From an uncultured bacterium (GTDB lineage: Bacteria > Patescibacteriota > Microgenomatia > UBA1400 > PJMF01), in the NCBI GenBank assembly GCA_903959355.1, contig CAJBWJ010000072.1:1-22574 (forward strand): DNA of 22,574 nucleotides, in the 5' to 3' direction. A program made the translations under genes and the position numbers. A model generated the notes under the pieces. That model did not search any database, was not told where the DNA came from, and worked only from the letters and a program-made list of their open reading frames with translations. This document shows positions 1 through 7,505 of this stretch, piece by piece. Position 1 is the first letter of the stretch. Every line of letters starts with the position of its first letter.

Positions 1-1028
1 AATAAAATGGTTTCTTTAAGACTAGAACTTTGTTTTTCACTAAACAAATAAATAACTGTTATTAATAGAGCCAATAATAAATAAAGATTTAAAAGAGGAT
101 TTTCTAAAGCATAAATATTGGAGATCCATGCTTGATCAATAGAAGGAGCGACAAAAAACCAGACTGGTCTCAGATTTAACAGCCAACTAAATGGCCCACT
201 GCTATATAAATGTACATTGGGATTGGCCAGTTGAGATAAAACAATTGTTTTCTGTAAAATCAAAAAATCAAAAATGTTCTGTCCACCAAGAAACATTGGC
301 AAATAACTTAATAAATAAATAAAGAATGGAGTAAAGAGTAATGAAAAAATCAAAAATGGTAATTTTCTAAAATTCTTAAGAGGTAAAAACTCTCTCACAA
401 ATAAAAGTAAAATAATCCACAAAGCCGTCCATTTACTCGCCAAAGCAAATCCTAAAAGAACACCACTTAAAAATAAAAAAGAATATTTCTTTTTGGATAA
501 ATAAACAAAATAACTAAAGGCAGCAGCTAAAAGAAAAAAAAGTAGAAACACATCATTCATCGCAATGCGCGATTGAGTTAAAAACAAACCATCTAAACTA
601 AATAAAAAACACCCAAGTAAGGCTAAATTAATTGCCAAATCATTTTTTTGCAGAGAATCTTCTTTTTTAAAGAAAAATTTTCTACCTAAAAAGCGTAAGA
701 AAAAATAAAAAACAACCAGTGACAGCAATGAGAAAACAAGTGAAGGCAAACGCCACGCTAAAGGATTTTTACCAAAAAAATGAATTGAGGCGGCTTGAAA
801 ATACTTGGCAAGTGGTGGATGTAACCAATCAGCAATATTTTGGCCGTCATAACTAGCTTGCCTAAAATCAAATGGCGTTCTGAAATCACTATCACTAAGC
901 ATCATGGCCGCTGGCACATGATAAACCTCATCAAAATACATTTGTGAAGGATAATCGAGCCTAAACAAACGAGTGAATAAAGCAAAAAACAAAATTAGGG
1001 TAAGAACTACTATCTCTTTAAAAGTCAC
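1..1028 (-). CDS. PMT-family (dolichyl-phosphate-mannose-protein mannosyltransferase-like) membrane glycosyltransferase, 3' end missing
   Basis: Multi-pass membrane glycosyltransferase of the PMT/ArnT-like GT-C fold, expected to transfer a sugar from a polyprenyl-phosphate carrier to protein or envelope glycan on the outer face of the membrane. About 342 codons are visible and the C-terminus runs off the left edge. Visible signatures are the acidic motif FDEVYH at residues 32-37 in the first extracytoplasmic loop, DWLHPPLAK near residue 70, QSRIAMNDVF and ASKWTALW, all in the order seen in PMT proteins. Hydrophobic segments alternate with short polar loops. GTG at 1028 is chosen because an in-frame TGA lies three codons upstream and a -35/-10 pair sits just before it. 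It points the same way as tpiA, with its own promoter in the 45-bp gap. The acceptor substrate cannot be told from sequence. Confidence 0.85.
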   Translation of the reverse strand, partial: MTFKEIVVLTLILFFALFTRLFRLDYPSQMYFDEVYHVPAAMMLSDSDFRTPFDFRQASYDGQNIADWLHPPLAKYFQAASIHFFGKNPLAWRLPSLVFSLLSLVVFYFFLRFLGRKFFFKKEDSLQKNDLAINLALLGCFLFSLDGLFLTQSRIAMNDVFLLFFLLAAAFSYFVYLSKKKYSFLFLSGVLLGFALASKWTALWIILLLFVREFLPLKNFRKLPFLIFSLLFTPFFIYLLSYLPMFLGGQNIFDFLILQKTIVLSQLANPNVHLYSSGPFSWLLNLRPVWFFVAPSIDQAWISNIYALENPLLNLYLLLALLITVIYLFSEKQSSSLKETIL

Positions 1029-1038
1029 AATAGTTCAA

Positions 1039-1067
1039 ACTATATGCTAAGAGTAGGTTTTTGACAA
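1039..1067 (-). promoter_or_regulatory. Promoter of the PMT gene
   Basis: On the minus strand TTGTCA (1067-1062) is followed by a 17-nt spacer and TATAGT (1044-1039). The GTG start at 1028 comes only 10 nt after the -10 box, so the transcript would start about 3-5 nt before the start codon. No Shine-Dalgarno sequence can fit. Confidence 0.6.
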
Positions 1068-1073
1068 GTTAAA

Positions 1074-1778
1074 TTAATTAGTGAGACCAAGAGAAGCAGC
1101 AAAAAGAAGATCTGTAAAATCAGTTAAATTTGGCGAAGCCGTCCCAACTAAAACACCATCGCAAACTTTCAAGAAAGAAGCGACATTGTCGGCGTTAACA
1201 CTGCCGCCATAGATTAAAGTTTTACAGTCATAAAGTGGAGTTAATGCTTTTCTAACTGCTAGTAAATTACCAGGCTCTTCAGTTAAACCACTACCAATAG
1301 CAGCCACCGGCTCATAAGCAATAAAACATTTTGAAGCAGCATCATCTGATAAAAAACGACCTTGCTCCTCAAAATATGGTTTGTCTAAACACAAAATTGG
1401 CTTAATTTTCCAACTTAATGCCTCAGCAATTTTATCTGCTACTAATTGACTAGATTCATTTAAAAATCTCCTGCGTTCACTGTGCCCTAAAATCACATAT
1501 TCGACATGCAAATCCTGTAGATTGAGACCTGAAACTTCACCCGTATATGGTCCCGGACCAAAGGCGCTTAGATCTTGAACGGCTAATTTAATAGGCAACT
1601 GACGCTCCTCAATAATTTCTTTGGCTAAAGTTAAAAAAGGATAGGGCGGCGCCAAAATAACTTCCAAATTAACTAAAGCACGACGACTGTCCTCATTATT
1701 TGGAAAATTATTAAGCCAATAGATAACTTCAGAAATGTTTTTGTTGGATTTCCAGTTAGCAATGATGTATTTTTTCAT
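1074..1778 (-). CDS. tpiA: Triosephosphate isomerase, short form
   Basis: Glycolytic enzyme interconverting dihydroxyacetone phosphate and glyceraldehyde 3-phosphate in the cytosol. The three catalytic residues are in place: Lys10 in ANWKSN, His99 in VILGHSERRR and Glu156 in IAYEPVAAIGSG. The phosphate-binding YGGSVNADN is at 190-198 and GVLVGTAS follows. At 234 aa it is shorter than the usual 245-255. The missing residues lie between ILCLDK (where CIGE or CVGE is usual) and the catalytic Glu strand. The loop-6 hinge Trp (PVWAIGTG in most TIMs) is Ala here. ATG at 1778 has no Shine-Dalgarno but sits 10 nt after an extended -10. Its start faces uvrD across 18 bp. With gap at 5729 it supplies two consecutive glycolytic steps. 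Confidence 0.95.
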   Translation of the reverse strand: MKKYIIANWKSNKNISEVIYWLNNFPNNEDSRRALVNLEVILAPPYPFLTLAKEIIEERQLPIKLAVQDLSAFGPGPYTGEVSGLNLQDLHVEYVILGHSERRRFLNESSQLVADKIAEALSWKIKPILCLDKPYFEEQGRFLSDDAASKCFIAYEPVAAIGSGLTEEPGNLLAVRKALTPLYDCKTLIYGGSVNADNVASFLKVCDGVLVGTASPNLTDFTDLLFAASLGLTN

Positions 1779-1788
1779 CTACATAGTT

Positions 1789-1797
1789 ATGTTACCA
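1789..1797 (-). promoter_or_regulatory. Extended -10 promoter of tpiA
   Basis: The minus strand reads TGG-TAACAT, an extended -10 with no recognisable -35, 10 nt before the tpiA ATG. It overlaps the possible uvrD -10 on the other strand. The 12-bp near-palindrome ACATA-GT-TATGT (1781-1792) lies in the divergent gap. Confidence 0.4.
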
Positions 1798-3785
1798 TGT
1801 CCCTCGTGTTAGAAATTGCTGAACTTCTCAATGATCTTAATCCAGAACAAAGGAAGGCCGTTTTACATCAAGACGGACCAGCTATTGTCTTGGCTGGAGC
1901 GGGCAGTGGTAAAACCAGAGTTTTGACCACCAGAGTGGCTTACCTGATCAAAGAAAAAAAAGTGCCAGCGACTGGCATTTTTTTAGTCACTTTTACCAAT
2001 AAAGCTGCGGCGGAAATGAAAAAGAGAGTCTTTGAATATACTGGTCAAAATTTACCTTTTGCCGGAACTTTTCACAGTTTATCTGCCAAAATCCTACGCA
2101 TCGAAGCCAGTCATGGGCATTTAGAAAAATATGGCTTAAATAGCAATTTCACCATCTATGACAGCGACGACCAGCTTTCAGTCATCAAAAGTATTTATAA
2201 AATCAATAGTTTTGACGTCAGCGCTTTTAAGCCGCAAGTCGTGAAGTCCAAGATAAGTAGTGCCAAAAATGAGCTGATTGGCACCGATGAATTTAAAGAA
2301 AACGCTCGAGACGGATTACAGCTTTTTACCGCAAAAGTTTACAAAAGCTATGAAAAAAGATTGCGGGATGAAAACGCCGTTGATTTCGATGATTTACTTT
2401 CCATTTGCTACAAATTATTCGTTGATAACGAAGAAGTTAGACTAAAATATCAGAATAAATTCCACGATGTTCTCGTCGATGAATTTCAAGATACCAATCA
2501 GGTTCAATATTTTCTAACCAAAATTTTGTGCGAGCCACAAAAAAATCTCTTTGCTGTCGGTGATTTTTCACAAAGCATCTATGCCTGGCGAGGTGCCGAT
2601 TATCGCAATCTTGAAAGATTAAGCAAAGATTTTAAAAACATCACTGAATACAGACTAGAACGCAATTATCGCTCCACTCAAAATATTCTGGATGCTGCCA
2701 CCTCAGTTATTTCTAATAATCTTTCTCATCCCGTTCTAGAACTGTGGACTGACCAAACCACTGAAGAAAAATTAGAACTCTATGAAACCAGTACTGGCGA
2801 AATGGAAGCAGAAAAAGTGGCCTCCATTATTAAAGAAAAGTATGCCGATCAACTCAAAGATATTGCTCTTTTGTATCGCACCAATGTTCAATCACGCGCT
2901 TTTGAAGAAGCTTTTATGCGCCGCCAACTACCATATAAAATCGTGGGCGGCACCAAATTTTATGAACGCAGTGAAATTAAAGATTTATTGGCTTACCTGC
3001 GCATTTGTTTTAATCCTCTCGATAGTCCAAGTCATGCTCGCGCCGAAAAAATTGGCAAAAGGCGCCTAGAAAAACTAGAACTGTGGCTTAGTAAAACAGA
3101 TCGAGCAACTCTCGAAAGTCCAAGCAGTTGCTTACAAGGCATCATAGAAAACACTCATTATCTAGAGAAATACAATCAAAAAGATCCAGAAGACATGGCT
3201 CGTTTAGATAATATTCAAGAGTTATTTAACGTCGCCAGTCGCTTTGATAATACTTTAGCTTTGCTAGAGAATATTGCCTTGGTTCAAGATGGCTACCTTG
3301 CCAACGAGAGTAATTACAACCAAAACGAAGGCAACGAAATTACTATGATGAGTCTGCATTCAGCCAAAGGCCTAGAATTTCCAATAGTTTTTATGGTCGG
3401 AATGGAGGAAGGCTTATTGCCTCACTCCAGAGCAATTATGGAAGAAAGTGAAATCGAAGAAGAGCGTCGTCTTTGCTATGTTGGCATCACTCGCGCCAAA
3501 GAAAAACTTTATTTTAGTTACGCTAGAAGTCGTTTCACTTATGGCTACAGTAGCAATAGTATGCCAAGCAGATTCCTTTCAGAAATTGATCAAAAACTAC
3601 TGAAGATTAATCGTAGTTTTGACAACTCCAATTCTAGTTCCAATTACAGAGATAAATATTATTATAAAAAAACCAAAACAACCGTGACGGCTAAAGATAA
3701 AAAAATCCGTTTGGTCGTTGATGAAGAAAGTCTGGACGCTTTACTGAACGATGAATTAGATATCAGAGAATTCCTGAGAAAATAG
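1797..3785 (+). CDS. uvrD: UvrD/PcrA-type superfamily 1 3'-5' DNA helicase
   Basis: ATP-dependent DNA helicase expected to act in nucleotide excision or mismatch repair and in clearing replication blocks. All SF1A motifs are visible in order: Q motif LNPEQRKAV (about 14-22), Walker A AGAGSGKT (33-40), motif Ia LVTFTNKAA, Walker B DEFQD (228-232), motif III GDFSQSIYAWRGAD, motif IV RNYRST, motif V MSLHSAKGLEFPIVF and motif VI RRLCYVGITRAKEKL. At 662 aa it is shorter than typical UvrD/PcrA (about 720-740). The loss falls in the region that usually forms the 2B subdomain: after NPLDSPSHARAEKIGKR the protein passes quickly to motif V. The C-terminus is basic and low-complexity, like UvrD tails. 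The ATG at 1797 has no Shine-Dalgarno. UvrD versus PcrA naming is a family-level choice. Confidence 0.93.
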   Translation: MSLVLEIAELLNDLNPEQRKAVLHQDGPAIVLAGAGSGKTRVLTTRVAYLIKEKKVPATGIFLVTFTNKAAAEMKKRVFEYTGQNLPFAGTFHSLSAKILRIEASHGHLEKYGLNSNFTIYDSDDQLSVIKSIYKINSFDVSAFKPQVVKSKISSAKNELIGTDEFKENARDGLQLFTAKVYKSYEKRLRDENAVDFDDLLSICYKLFVDNEEVRLKYQNKFHDVLVDEFQDTNQVQYFLTKILCEPQKNLFAVGDFSQSIYAWRGADYRNLERLSKDFKNITEYRLERNYRSTQNILDAATSVISNNLSHPVLELWTDQTTEEKLELYETSTGEMEAEKVASIIKEKYADQLKDIALLYRTNVQSRAFEEAFMRRQLPYKIVGGTKFYERSEIKDLLAYLRICFNPLDSPSHARAEKIGKRRLEKLELWLSKTDRATLESPSSCLQGIIENTHYLEKYNQKDPEDMARLDNIQELFNVASRFDNTLALLENIALVQDGYLANESNYNQNEGNEITMMSLHSAKGLEFPIVFMVGMEEGLLPHSRAIMEESEIEEERRLCYVGITRAKEKLYFSYARSRFTYGYSSNSMPSRFLSEIDQKLLKINRSFDNSNSSSNYRDKYYYKKTKTTVTAKDKKIRLVVDEESLDALLNDELDIREFLRK

Positions 3786-3787
3786 CT

Positions 3788-3817
3788 TTGGTAAAAAAAA
3801 GACGTTTACCATATAAT
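3788..3817 (+). promoter_or_regulatory. Promoter of the femAB-like gene
   Basis: TTGGTA (3788-3793), 18-nt spacer and a perfect TATAAT (3812-3817), with the ATG 14 nt further on. The spacer holds a small inverted repeat GGTAAA/TTTACC (3790-3795 and 3805-3810) that could be an operator or the tail of the uvrD transcript. Neither role can be decided from sequence. Confidence 0.6.
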
Positions 3818-3831
3818 GGACTATCAGCCTT

Positions 3832-4863
3832 ATGCTAATAAGAGAAATTCTTCCACAAGAGAAAGAACTTTTTAATCAAGTTGCTAATCACCCCTTGCAG
3901 TCATATGAATGGGGACAATTTAGGAAGAAAACTGGCGTCCAAGTTGAAAGACTTGGACTTTTTGTAGGCGGCACTCTAGCTGGAGTCATGCAAATTACTT
4001 TTCATAAAGTGCCATTTTTAAATCGTTTCGTCGGATATTATCCAAAAGGCTTTGCTCCAGACGAAGATCAGATGGCTGCACTAGATCATTTGGCCAAAAA
4101 ATACAATGCTATCTACATCAAGATGGAACCAAATGTTAAAAAACCCCTTGAACAAAATAAAGAAGAAAATCCAAGTGTTCAATTTTTGAACAAATTCCAA
4201 ACAGAAGAAGGTAGAGCTTTATTTACCAGATATACATTTGAACTAGATTTAACTTCTAGTGAAGAAGAACTCGCCAACAAGCAAAGCAGTAAAACTCGTT
4301 ACAACGTTAAACTCGCTAGCAAAAAAGGAGTAAAAATCGTTGAAGACACAACTGAACAAGGCTTAGAAGATTACTTAAGAATTCTAGAAGAAACCACCAA
4401 AAGACAAGGCTTCTATGCTCATACTCCGGATTATTTCCGTAAACTTTGGGAAAGCTTAAAAGATAGCGGCATGATGCATATTTTCAAAGCAGTTTACGAA
4501 AATGAAGTTTTGGTAGTTTGGATCGTTTTTGTATTTAATGGCGTCTTGTATTATCCTTATGGAGCGTCAAGTTCTCTGCATCGAGAAGTAATGGCTAGCA
4601 ATCTGATGATGTGGGAAGTAATTCTTTTTGGCAAACAAAATGGTTGCAAAAATTTTGACATGTGGGGTTCTCTTGGACCAGATCCAGATCCAAAAAGCCC
4701 TTGGAATGGATTTCACCGTTTCAAAAAAGGATACGGTGGTGAATTAGTGGAATTTATAGGAAGCTATGATTTGGTGAATGATTATCCAAGTTATAAATTT
4801 TATACTTTAGCAGAAAACATTCGTTGGAAATTTCTGCGCTTAAAAAAGAAACTTTTTTTATAA
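3832..4863 (+). CDS. FemAB/FemX-like peptidoglycan bridge aminoacyltransferase
   Basis: Member of the FemABX family (two GNAT-like folds), which adds amino acids from aminoacyl-tRNA to the stem peptide of lipid II at the inner face of the membrane. Recognisable features are the N-terminal PLQSYEWGQFRKKTG block, RFVGYYPKGF, the SSKTRYNVKLASKKGV segment near residue 160, TKRQGFYAHTPDYFRKLW, and the C-terminal CKNFDMWGSLGPDPDPKSPWNGFHRFKKGYGG typical of the family. Length (343 aa) is normal. The C-terminus is strongly basic, consistent with contact to membrane or RNA. The start is the first ATG after a good promoter; no Shine-Dalgarno is present. The amino acid transferred cannot be predicted. 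It may cooperate with the penicillin-binding protein at 15483-18200 in wall synthesis. Confidence 0.88.
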   Translation: MLIREILPQEKELFNQVANHPLQSYEWGQFRKKTGVQVERLGLFVGGTLAGVMQITFHKVPFLNRFVGYYPKGFAPDEDQMAALDHLAKKYNAIYIKMEPNVKKPLEQNKEENPSVQFLNKFQTEEGRALFTRYTFELDLTSSEEELANKQSSKTRYNVKLASKKGVKIVEDTTEQGLEDYLRILEETTKRQGFYAHTPDYFRKLWESLKDSGMMHIFKAVYENEVLVVWIVFVFNGVLYYPYGASSSLHREVMASNLMMWEVILFGKQNGCKNFDMWGSLGPDPDPKSPWNGFHRFKKGYGGELVEFIGSYDLVNDYPSYKFYTLAENIRWKFLRLKKKLFL

Positions 4864-4866
4864 AAA

Positions 4867-4886
4867 TTTAGTCTTGCGAGACTAAA
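4867..4886. other. Stem-loop between femAB-like gene and pyrH
   Basis: Perfect 8-bp inverted repeat TTTAGTCT/AGACTAAA with a 4-nt loop. On the plus strand it is followed by AAAACGG rather than a T run, so it is not a good plus-strand terminator. It may protect mRNA ends or modulate read-through into pyrH. No minus-strand gene would use it as a terminator. Confidence 0.5.
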
Positions 4887-4909
4887 ACGGAAATTATTGA
4901 AAGGAAAAA

Positions 4910-5647
4910 ATGCAAAAGAGATTCAGAAGAATCATGCTCAAGATCGGCGGCGAGTCTTTGATCGGAGATAGAGAATACGGCATCGACCCAAAAGCTGTGC
5001 TTTCTATGGCTGAAAAAATCAAATCAATTTATGCTAAAGAAATTGAAATTGCCATCGTTATCGGCGGAGGAAATATTTTTCGCGGCCTCTCTGGATCAAA
5101 AAATGGTATCGAAAGAGCCACTGCTGATTACATGGGAATGCTCGCTACAGTGATGAACGGTTTAGCTCTCCAGGATGCTCTAGAAAAAGTTGGTGTTCCG
5201 GTCCGTATGGAATCTGCACTACAAATGCCAGCAGTTGCCGAAAGTTTTATTCGTAGTAAAGCCATTCGCCATATGGAAAAAGGTAGAGTAATTATCCTTT
5301 CAGCTGGTACAGGTATGCCTTATGTCACTACCGATTCAGGTGCTTCCCTACATGCCTTAGAATTACACTGCGACGTTTTGATGAAAGCTACTAAAGTAGA
5401 CGGGATTTATGATAAAGATCCAATGACTGATCCATCAGCTAAACGATTTAAAACCATGAGCTTTAAATCTGCCATTGAAATGGAAGAAGTTCAAGTTATG
5501 GATACTGCCGCTTTAGCCATGTGCAAAGAAAATAATATGCCAATTATGGTTTTTGATCTCTTCGAAGATGGCCAATTAGAAAGAGCTATCGATGGAGAAG
5601 ACGTTGGCACTTTTGTTTCGAATGAATCTGCAACTGTCTTAGCCTAA
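4910..5647 (+). CDS. pyrH: UMP kinase
   Basis: Amino-acid-kinase-fold enzyme that phosphorylates UMP to UDP with ATP, an essential step towards UTP and CTP. The 245-aa length is normal for bacterial PyrH. Signatures are RIMLKIGGESLIGD (nucleotide/phosphate loop, about 7-20), AIVIGGGNIFRG (about 49-60), ADYMGMLATVMNGLALQDALE (UMP contact helix), GTGMPYVTTDSGASLHALE and LMKATKVDGIYDKDPMTDPSAKRF. The start is supported by a Shine-Dalgarno-like AAAGG a few nucleotides upstream, unlike several neighbours that have none. It follows the femAB-like gene by 46 bp, with a stem-loop between them, and may be co-transcribed. Confidence 0.96.
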   Translation: MQKRFRRIMLKIGGESLIGDREYGIDPKAVLSMAEKIKSIYAKEIEIAIVIGGGNIFRGLSGSKNGIERATADYMGMLATVMNGLALQDALEKVGVPVRMESALQMPAVAESFIRSKAIRHMEKGRVIILSAGTGMPYVTTDSGASLHALELHCDVLMKATKVDGIYDKDPMTDPSAKRFKTMSFKSAIEMEEVQVMDTAALAMCKENNMPIMVFDLFEDGQLERAIDGEDVGTFVSNESATVLA

Positions 5648-5666
5648 GATAAAACCCATTTTATAC

Positions 5667-5696
5667 TTGTCGGAAAATGTATTTTCGTGGCATACT
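5667..5696 (+). promoter_or_regulatory. Promoter of gap
   Basis: TTGTCG (5667-5672), 18-nt spacer and CATACT (5691-5696), preceded by TG in the extended -10 position (5688-5689). This predicts a leader of about 26 nt that contains the Shine-Dalgarno AAGAAAGG of gap. Confidence 0.5.
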
Positions 5697-5728
5697 GGTT
5701 CTGCATATATCAAGAAAGGCTGCCCCTT

Positions 5729-6778
5729 ATGAAAACTTTCGCTATCAATGGTTTTGGCCGTATTGGCCGCTTAGCATTTCGTGTCTGGTTTGAAAAACAA
5801 AGCTCCAAAATTGATCTAAAAGTCGTTAACACCTCTGGTTCAATGAATATTGGCGATTGGGTTCATCTGATCAAGCATGACACTGTCTATGGTTCTTTTA
5901 GTGGAAAGATAACCTTCAAACAAACTCAAGATATTAAAGAAGTCACCGATGAGAACATTGAGCTCGGCTACATAAAAGTTAATGATCATAAAATCATCGT
6001 CACTGCCCAGAGAGATCCTGCCAAAATTCCATGGACCAAATACGGCGTCGATATCGTCCTTGAATCAACTGGTCAATTTAATAAACCTAAAAAAGCTATG
6101 GCTCATGTTGCCGCAGGTGCCAAAAAAGTTCTACTTTCCGCTCCTACAAAATCTGACAAAGAGAACGAAGTTTCTACCAGCGTTATTTCTGTGAATGAAT
6201 TTGACAAATCTAAGCAAATTTTTTCTAATGCTTCCTGCACCACCAATTGTATTGCACCTCTGATGAAAATCATGAAAGAAAAATTTGGAGTAGAGAAAGC
6301 AATGCTTACTACCATTCATTCTTACACTGACGACCAAAACTTACATGATAATTCTCACAAAAAAGATCTGCGTCGCGCTAGAAATGCTGCTAGCAATATC
6401 GTGCCAACTAGTACTGGTGCTGCCAAAGCTACTACCTCAATTATTCCTTCACTCAAAGGCAAATTCGATGGTTTGGCAATTCGCGTCCCAACTCCAACTG
6501 TTTCTCTATCTGACTTAACTTTCTTAACCAGAAAAAATGTCACTGTTGAACAGATCAATGAGGCTTTTACAGAAGCTAGTAAAAAGGATTATCGAAACAT
6601 CGTCGCAGTCAGCAATGAGCCTCTAGTTTCTAGTGACTTCATTGGCTGTGAATATTCAGCTGTAGTCGACCTAGCTCTTACTCAAGTTGTCGATGGTAAT
6701 TTGGTCAAAGTTATTGCTTGGTATGACAACGAGTGGGGTTACACCTGCAGATTAGTCGATCAATTGCTGAAAGTCTAA
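5729..6778 (+). CDS. gap: Type I glyceraldehyde-3-phosphate dehydrogenase
   Basis: Glycolytic enzyme oxidising glyceraldehyde 3-phosphate to 1,3-bisphosphoglycerate. The Rossmann motif INGFGRIGR is at residues 6-14, the catalytic Cys170 in SNASCTTN and the base His197 in TTIHSYT. RRARNAASNIVPTSTGAAKA and WYDNEWGYTCR follow as in all type I GAPDHs. The ATG at 5729 is preferred over the in-frame GTG at 5687 because AAGAAAGG lies 9 nt upstream and the protein then begins MKTFAINGFGR as usual. Oddity: after the second strand, where NAD-specific enzymes have Asn-Asp (Asp32), this protein reads VVNTSGSMN with Thr in the Asp position, suggesting relaxed or NADP-tolerant cofactor use. Length is 349 aa against the usual 330-340. 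Confidence 0.96.
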   Translation: MKTFAINGFGRIGRLAFRVWFEKQSSKIDLKVVNTSGSMNIGDWVHLIKHDTVYGSFSGKITFKQTQDIKEVTDENIELGYIKVNDHKIIVTAQRDPAKIPWTKYGVDIVLESTGQFNKPKKAMAHVAAGAKKVLLSAPTKSDKENEVSTSVISVNEFDKSKQIFSNASCTTNCIAPLMKIMKEKFGVEKAMLTTIHSYTDDQNLHDNSHKKDLRRARNAASNIVPTSTGAAKATTSIIPSLKGKFDGLAIRVPTPTVSLSDLTFLTRKNVTVEQINEAFTEASKKDYRNIVAVSNEPLVSSDFIGCEYSAVVDLALTQVVDGNLVKVIAWYDNEWGYTCRLVDQLLKV

Positions 6779-6791
6779 GAGTTTTCCGGTG

Positions 6792-6797
6792 TAAAAT
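6792..6797 (+). promoter_or_regulatory. Possible -10 box of the NUDIX gene
   Basis: TAAAAT lies 7 nt before the ATG at 6805. No -35 is visible at a normal distance, so this is supported mainly by the repeated geometry seen elsewhere in the window. Confidence 0.3.
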
Positions 6798-6804
6798 TTA
6801 GACA

Positions 6805-7419
6805 ATGAAACAAGACGATCGTATAAAAGTTCTTAATTTATTGGCAAATTTTCAACCTTCAGATGAAAAAGAGAATCATGATGTTCTTAAAATTAAGGAA
6901 TTAATTGTCGAGCATGAAAATATTTTTAGTCGATCATGTCTAGAAGGTCATCTAACTGCCTCTGCCTTAGTCGTTAATTCTCAAACTAAAATGGTCCTTC
7001 TTCATAAGCACAGAAAACTAAATATGTGGCTACAATTTGGCGGTCATGCTGATGGTGACAGCGACATGGCTTTTGTAGCGATTAAAGAGGCTAGAGAAGA
7101 AACAGGCCTTAGTGATTTGAAATTCTTGATCAGAGATGGACAGACAGAGATTTTACCAATTGATATCGATTTACAAACTATTCCGGAAATGGAAGAAACT
7201 CCAGAACATTATCATTTAGATTTTCGCTTTATTTTGCTTACTAATGCCACGGAAATTCCCAAGCCAAATGAAGAAGAATCTCAAGATCTGAAATTCTTCA
7301 GCTTTGCGGAAATTGAGGCCATGGACGATAAACTAGATTTTGCCCTTAGAAGATTAGCTCGAAAAACTGAACGTCTAATGTCGTATAAAAAAGATAATTC
7401 AAACCGAACAAATCGCTAG
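6805..7419 (+). CDS. NUDIX hydrolase
   Basis: Hydrolase of nucleoside diphosphates linked to another moiety; the exact substrate is unknown. The Nudix box lies around residues 72-96 as GGHADGDSDM followed by KEAREETGL. The metal-binding EE pair is intact. The first Glu of the consensus box is replaced by Ser and the Arg of REUxEE by Lys, as in the GGHADGD subgroup of uncharacterised NUDIX proteins. About 70 residues precede the domain with helical character, and the basic tail ends with RKTERLMSYKKDN. The ATG at 6805 has no Shine-Dalgarno. It follows gap by 26 bp on the same strand. The 3' end overlaps the long inverted repeat described at 7396-7484, and a good-looking peptide continues in another frame there. 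Confidence 0.85.
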   Translation: MKQDDRIKVLNLLANFQPSDEKENHDVLKIKELIVEHENIFSRSCLEGHLTASALVVNSQTKMVLLHKHRKLNMWLQFGGHADGDSDMAFVAIKEAREETGLSDLKFLIRDGQTEILPIDIDLQTIPEMEETPEHYHLDFRFILLTNATEIPKPNEEESQDLKFFSFAEIEAMDDKLDFALRRLARKTERLMSYKKDNSNRTNR

Positions 7420-7485
7420 AGCCTTTCGATCCTGATAAACTACAAGAGTGGGATCTCCCGATGAGCGAGGTTTGAATTATTTTTT
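7396..7485 (+). terminator. Long-stem terminator-like structure between the NUDIX gene and tig
   Basis: A 10-bp perfect inverted repeat AATTCAAACC (7396-7405) / GGTTTGAATT (7469-7478) is followed by ATTTTTT. Nested within it are TCGCT/AGCGA and a GATCC/GGATC pairing, so the 83-nt segment could fold as one branched RNA ending in a U run. The 5' arm overlaps the last codons of the NUDIX gene. The loop is unusually large for a simple intrinsic terminator, hence the modest confidence. Confidence 0.45.
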
Positions 7486-7487
7486 CA

Positions 7488-7496
7488 TGTTACAAT
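7488..7496 (+). promoter_or_regulatory. Extended -10 promoter of tig
   Basis: TGT-TACAAT is an extended -10 with the start codon 9 nt downstream, so the predicted transcript has a leader of about 2-4 nt. No convincing -35 at 16-18 nt. Confidence 0.5.
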
Positions 7497-7505
7497 ACAC
7501 ATTCT

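Noticed and set aside
4867..4886. Terminator between the femAB-like gene and pyrH
   Set aside because: The stem is good, but the plus strand has no T run after it, so I list it as a stem-loop only.
5687..5728. Longer GAPDH N-terminus from GTG at 5687
   Set aside because: The extra 14 residues are not family-like, overlap the probable promoter, and a Shine-Dalgarno precedes the ATG at 5729.
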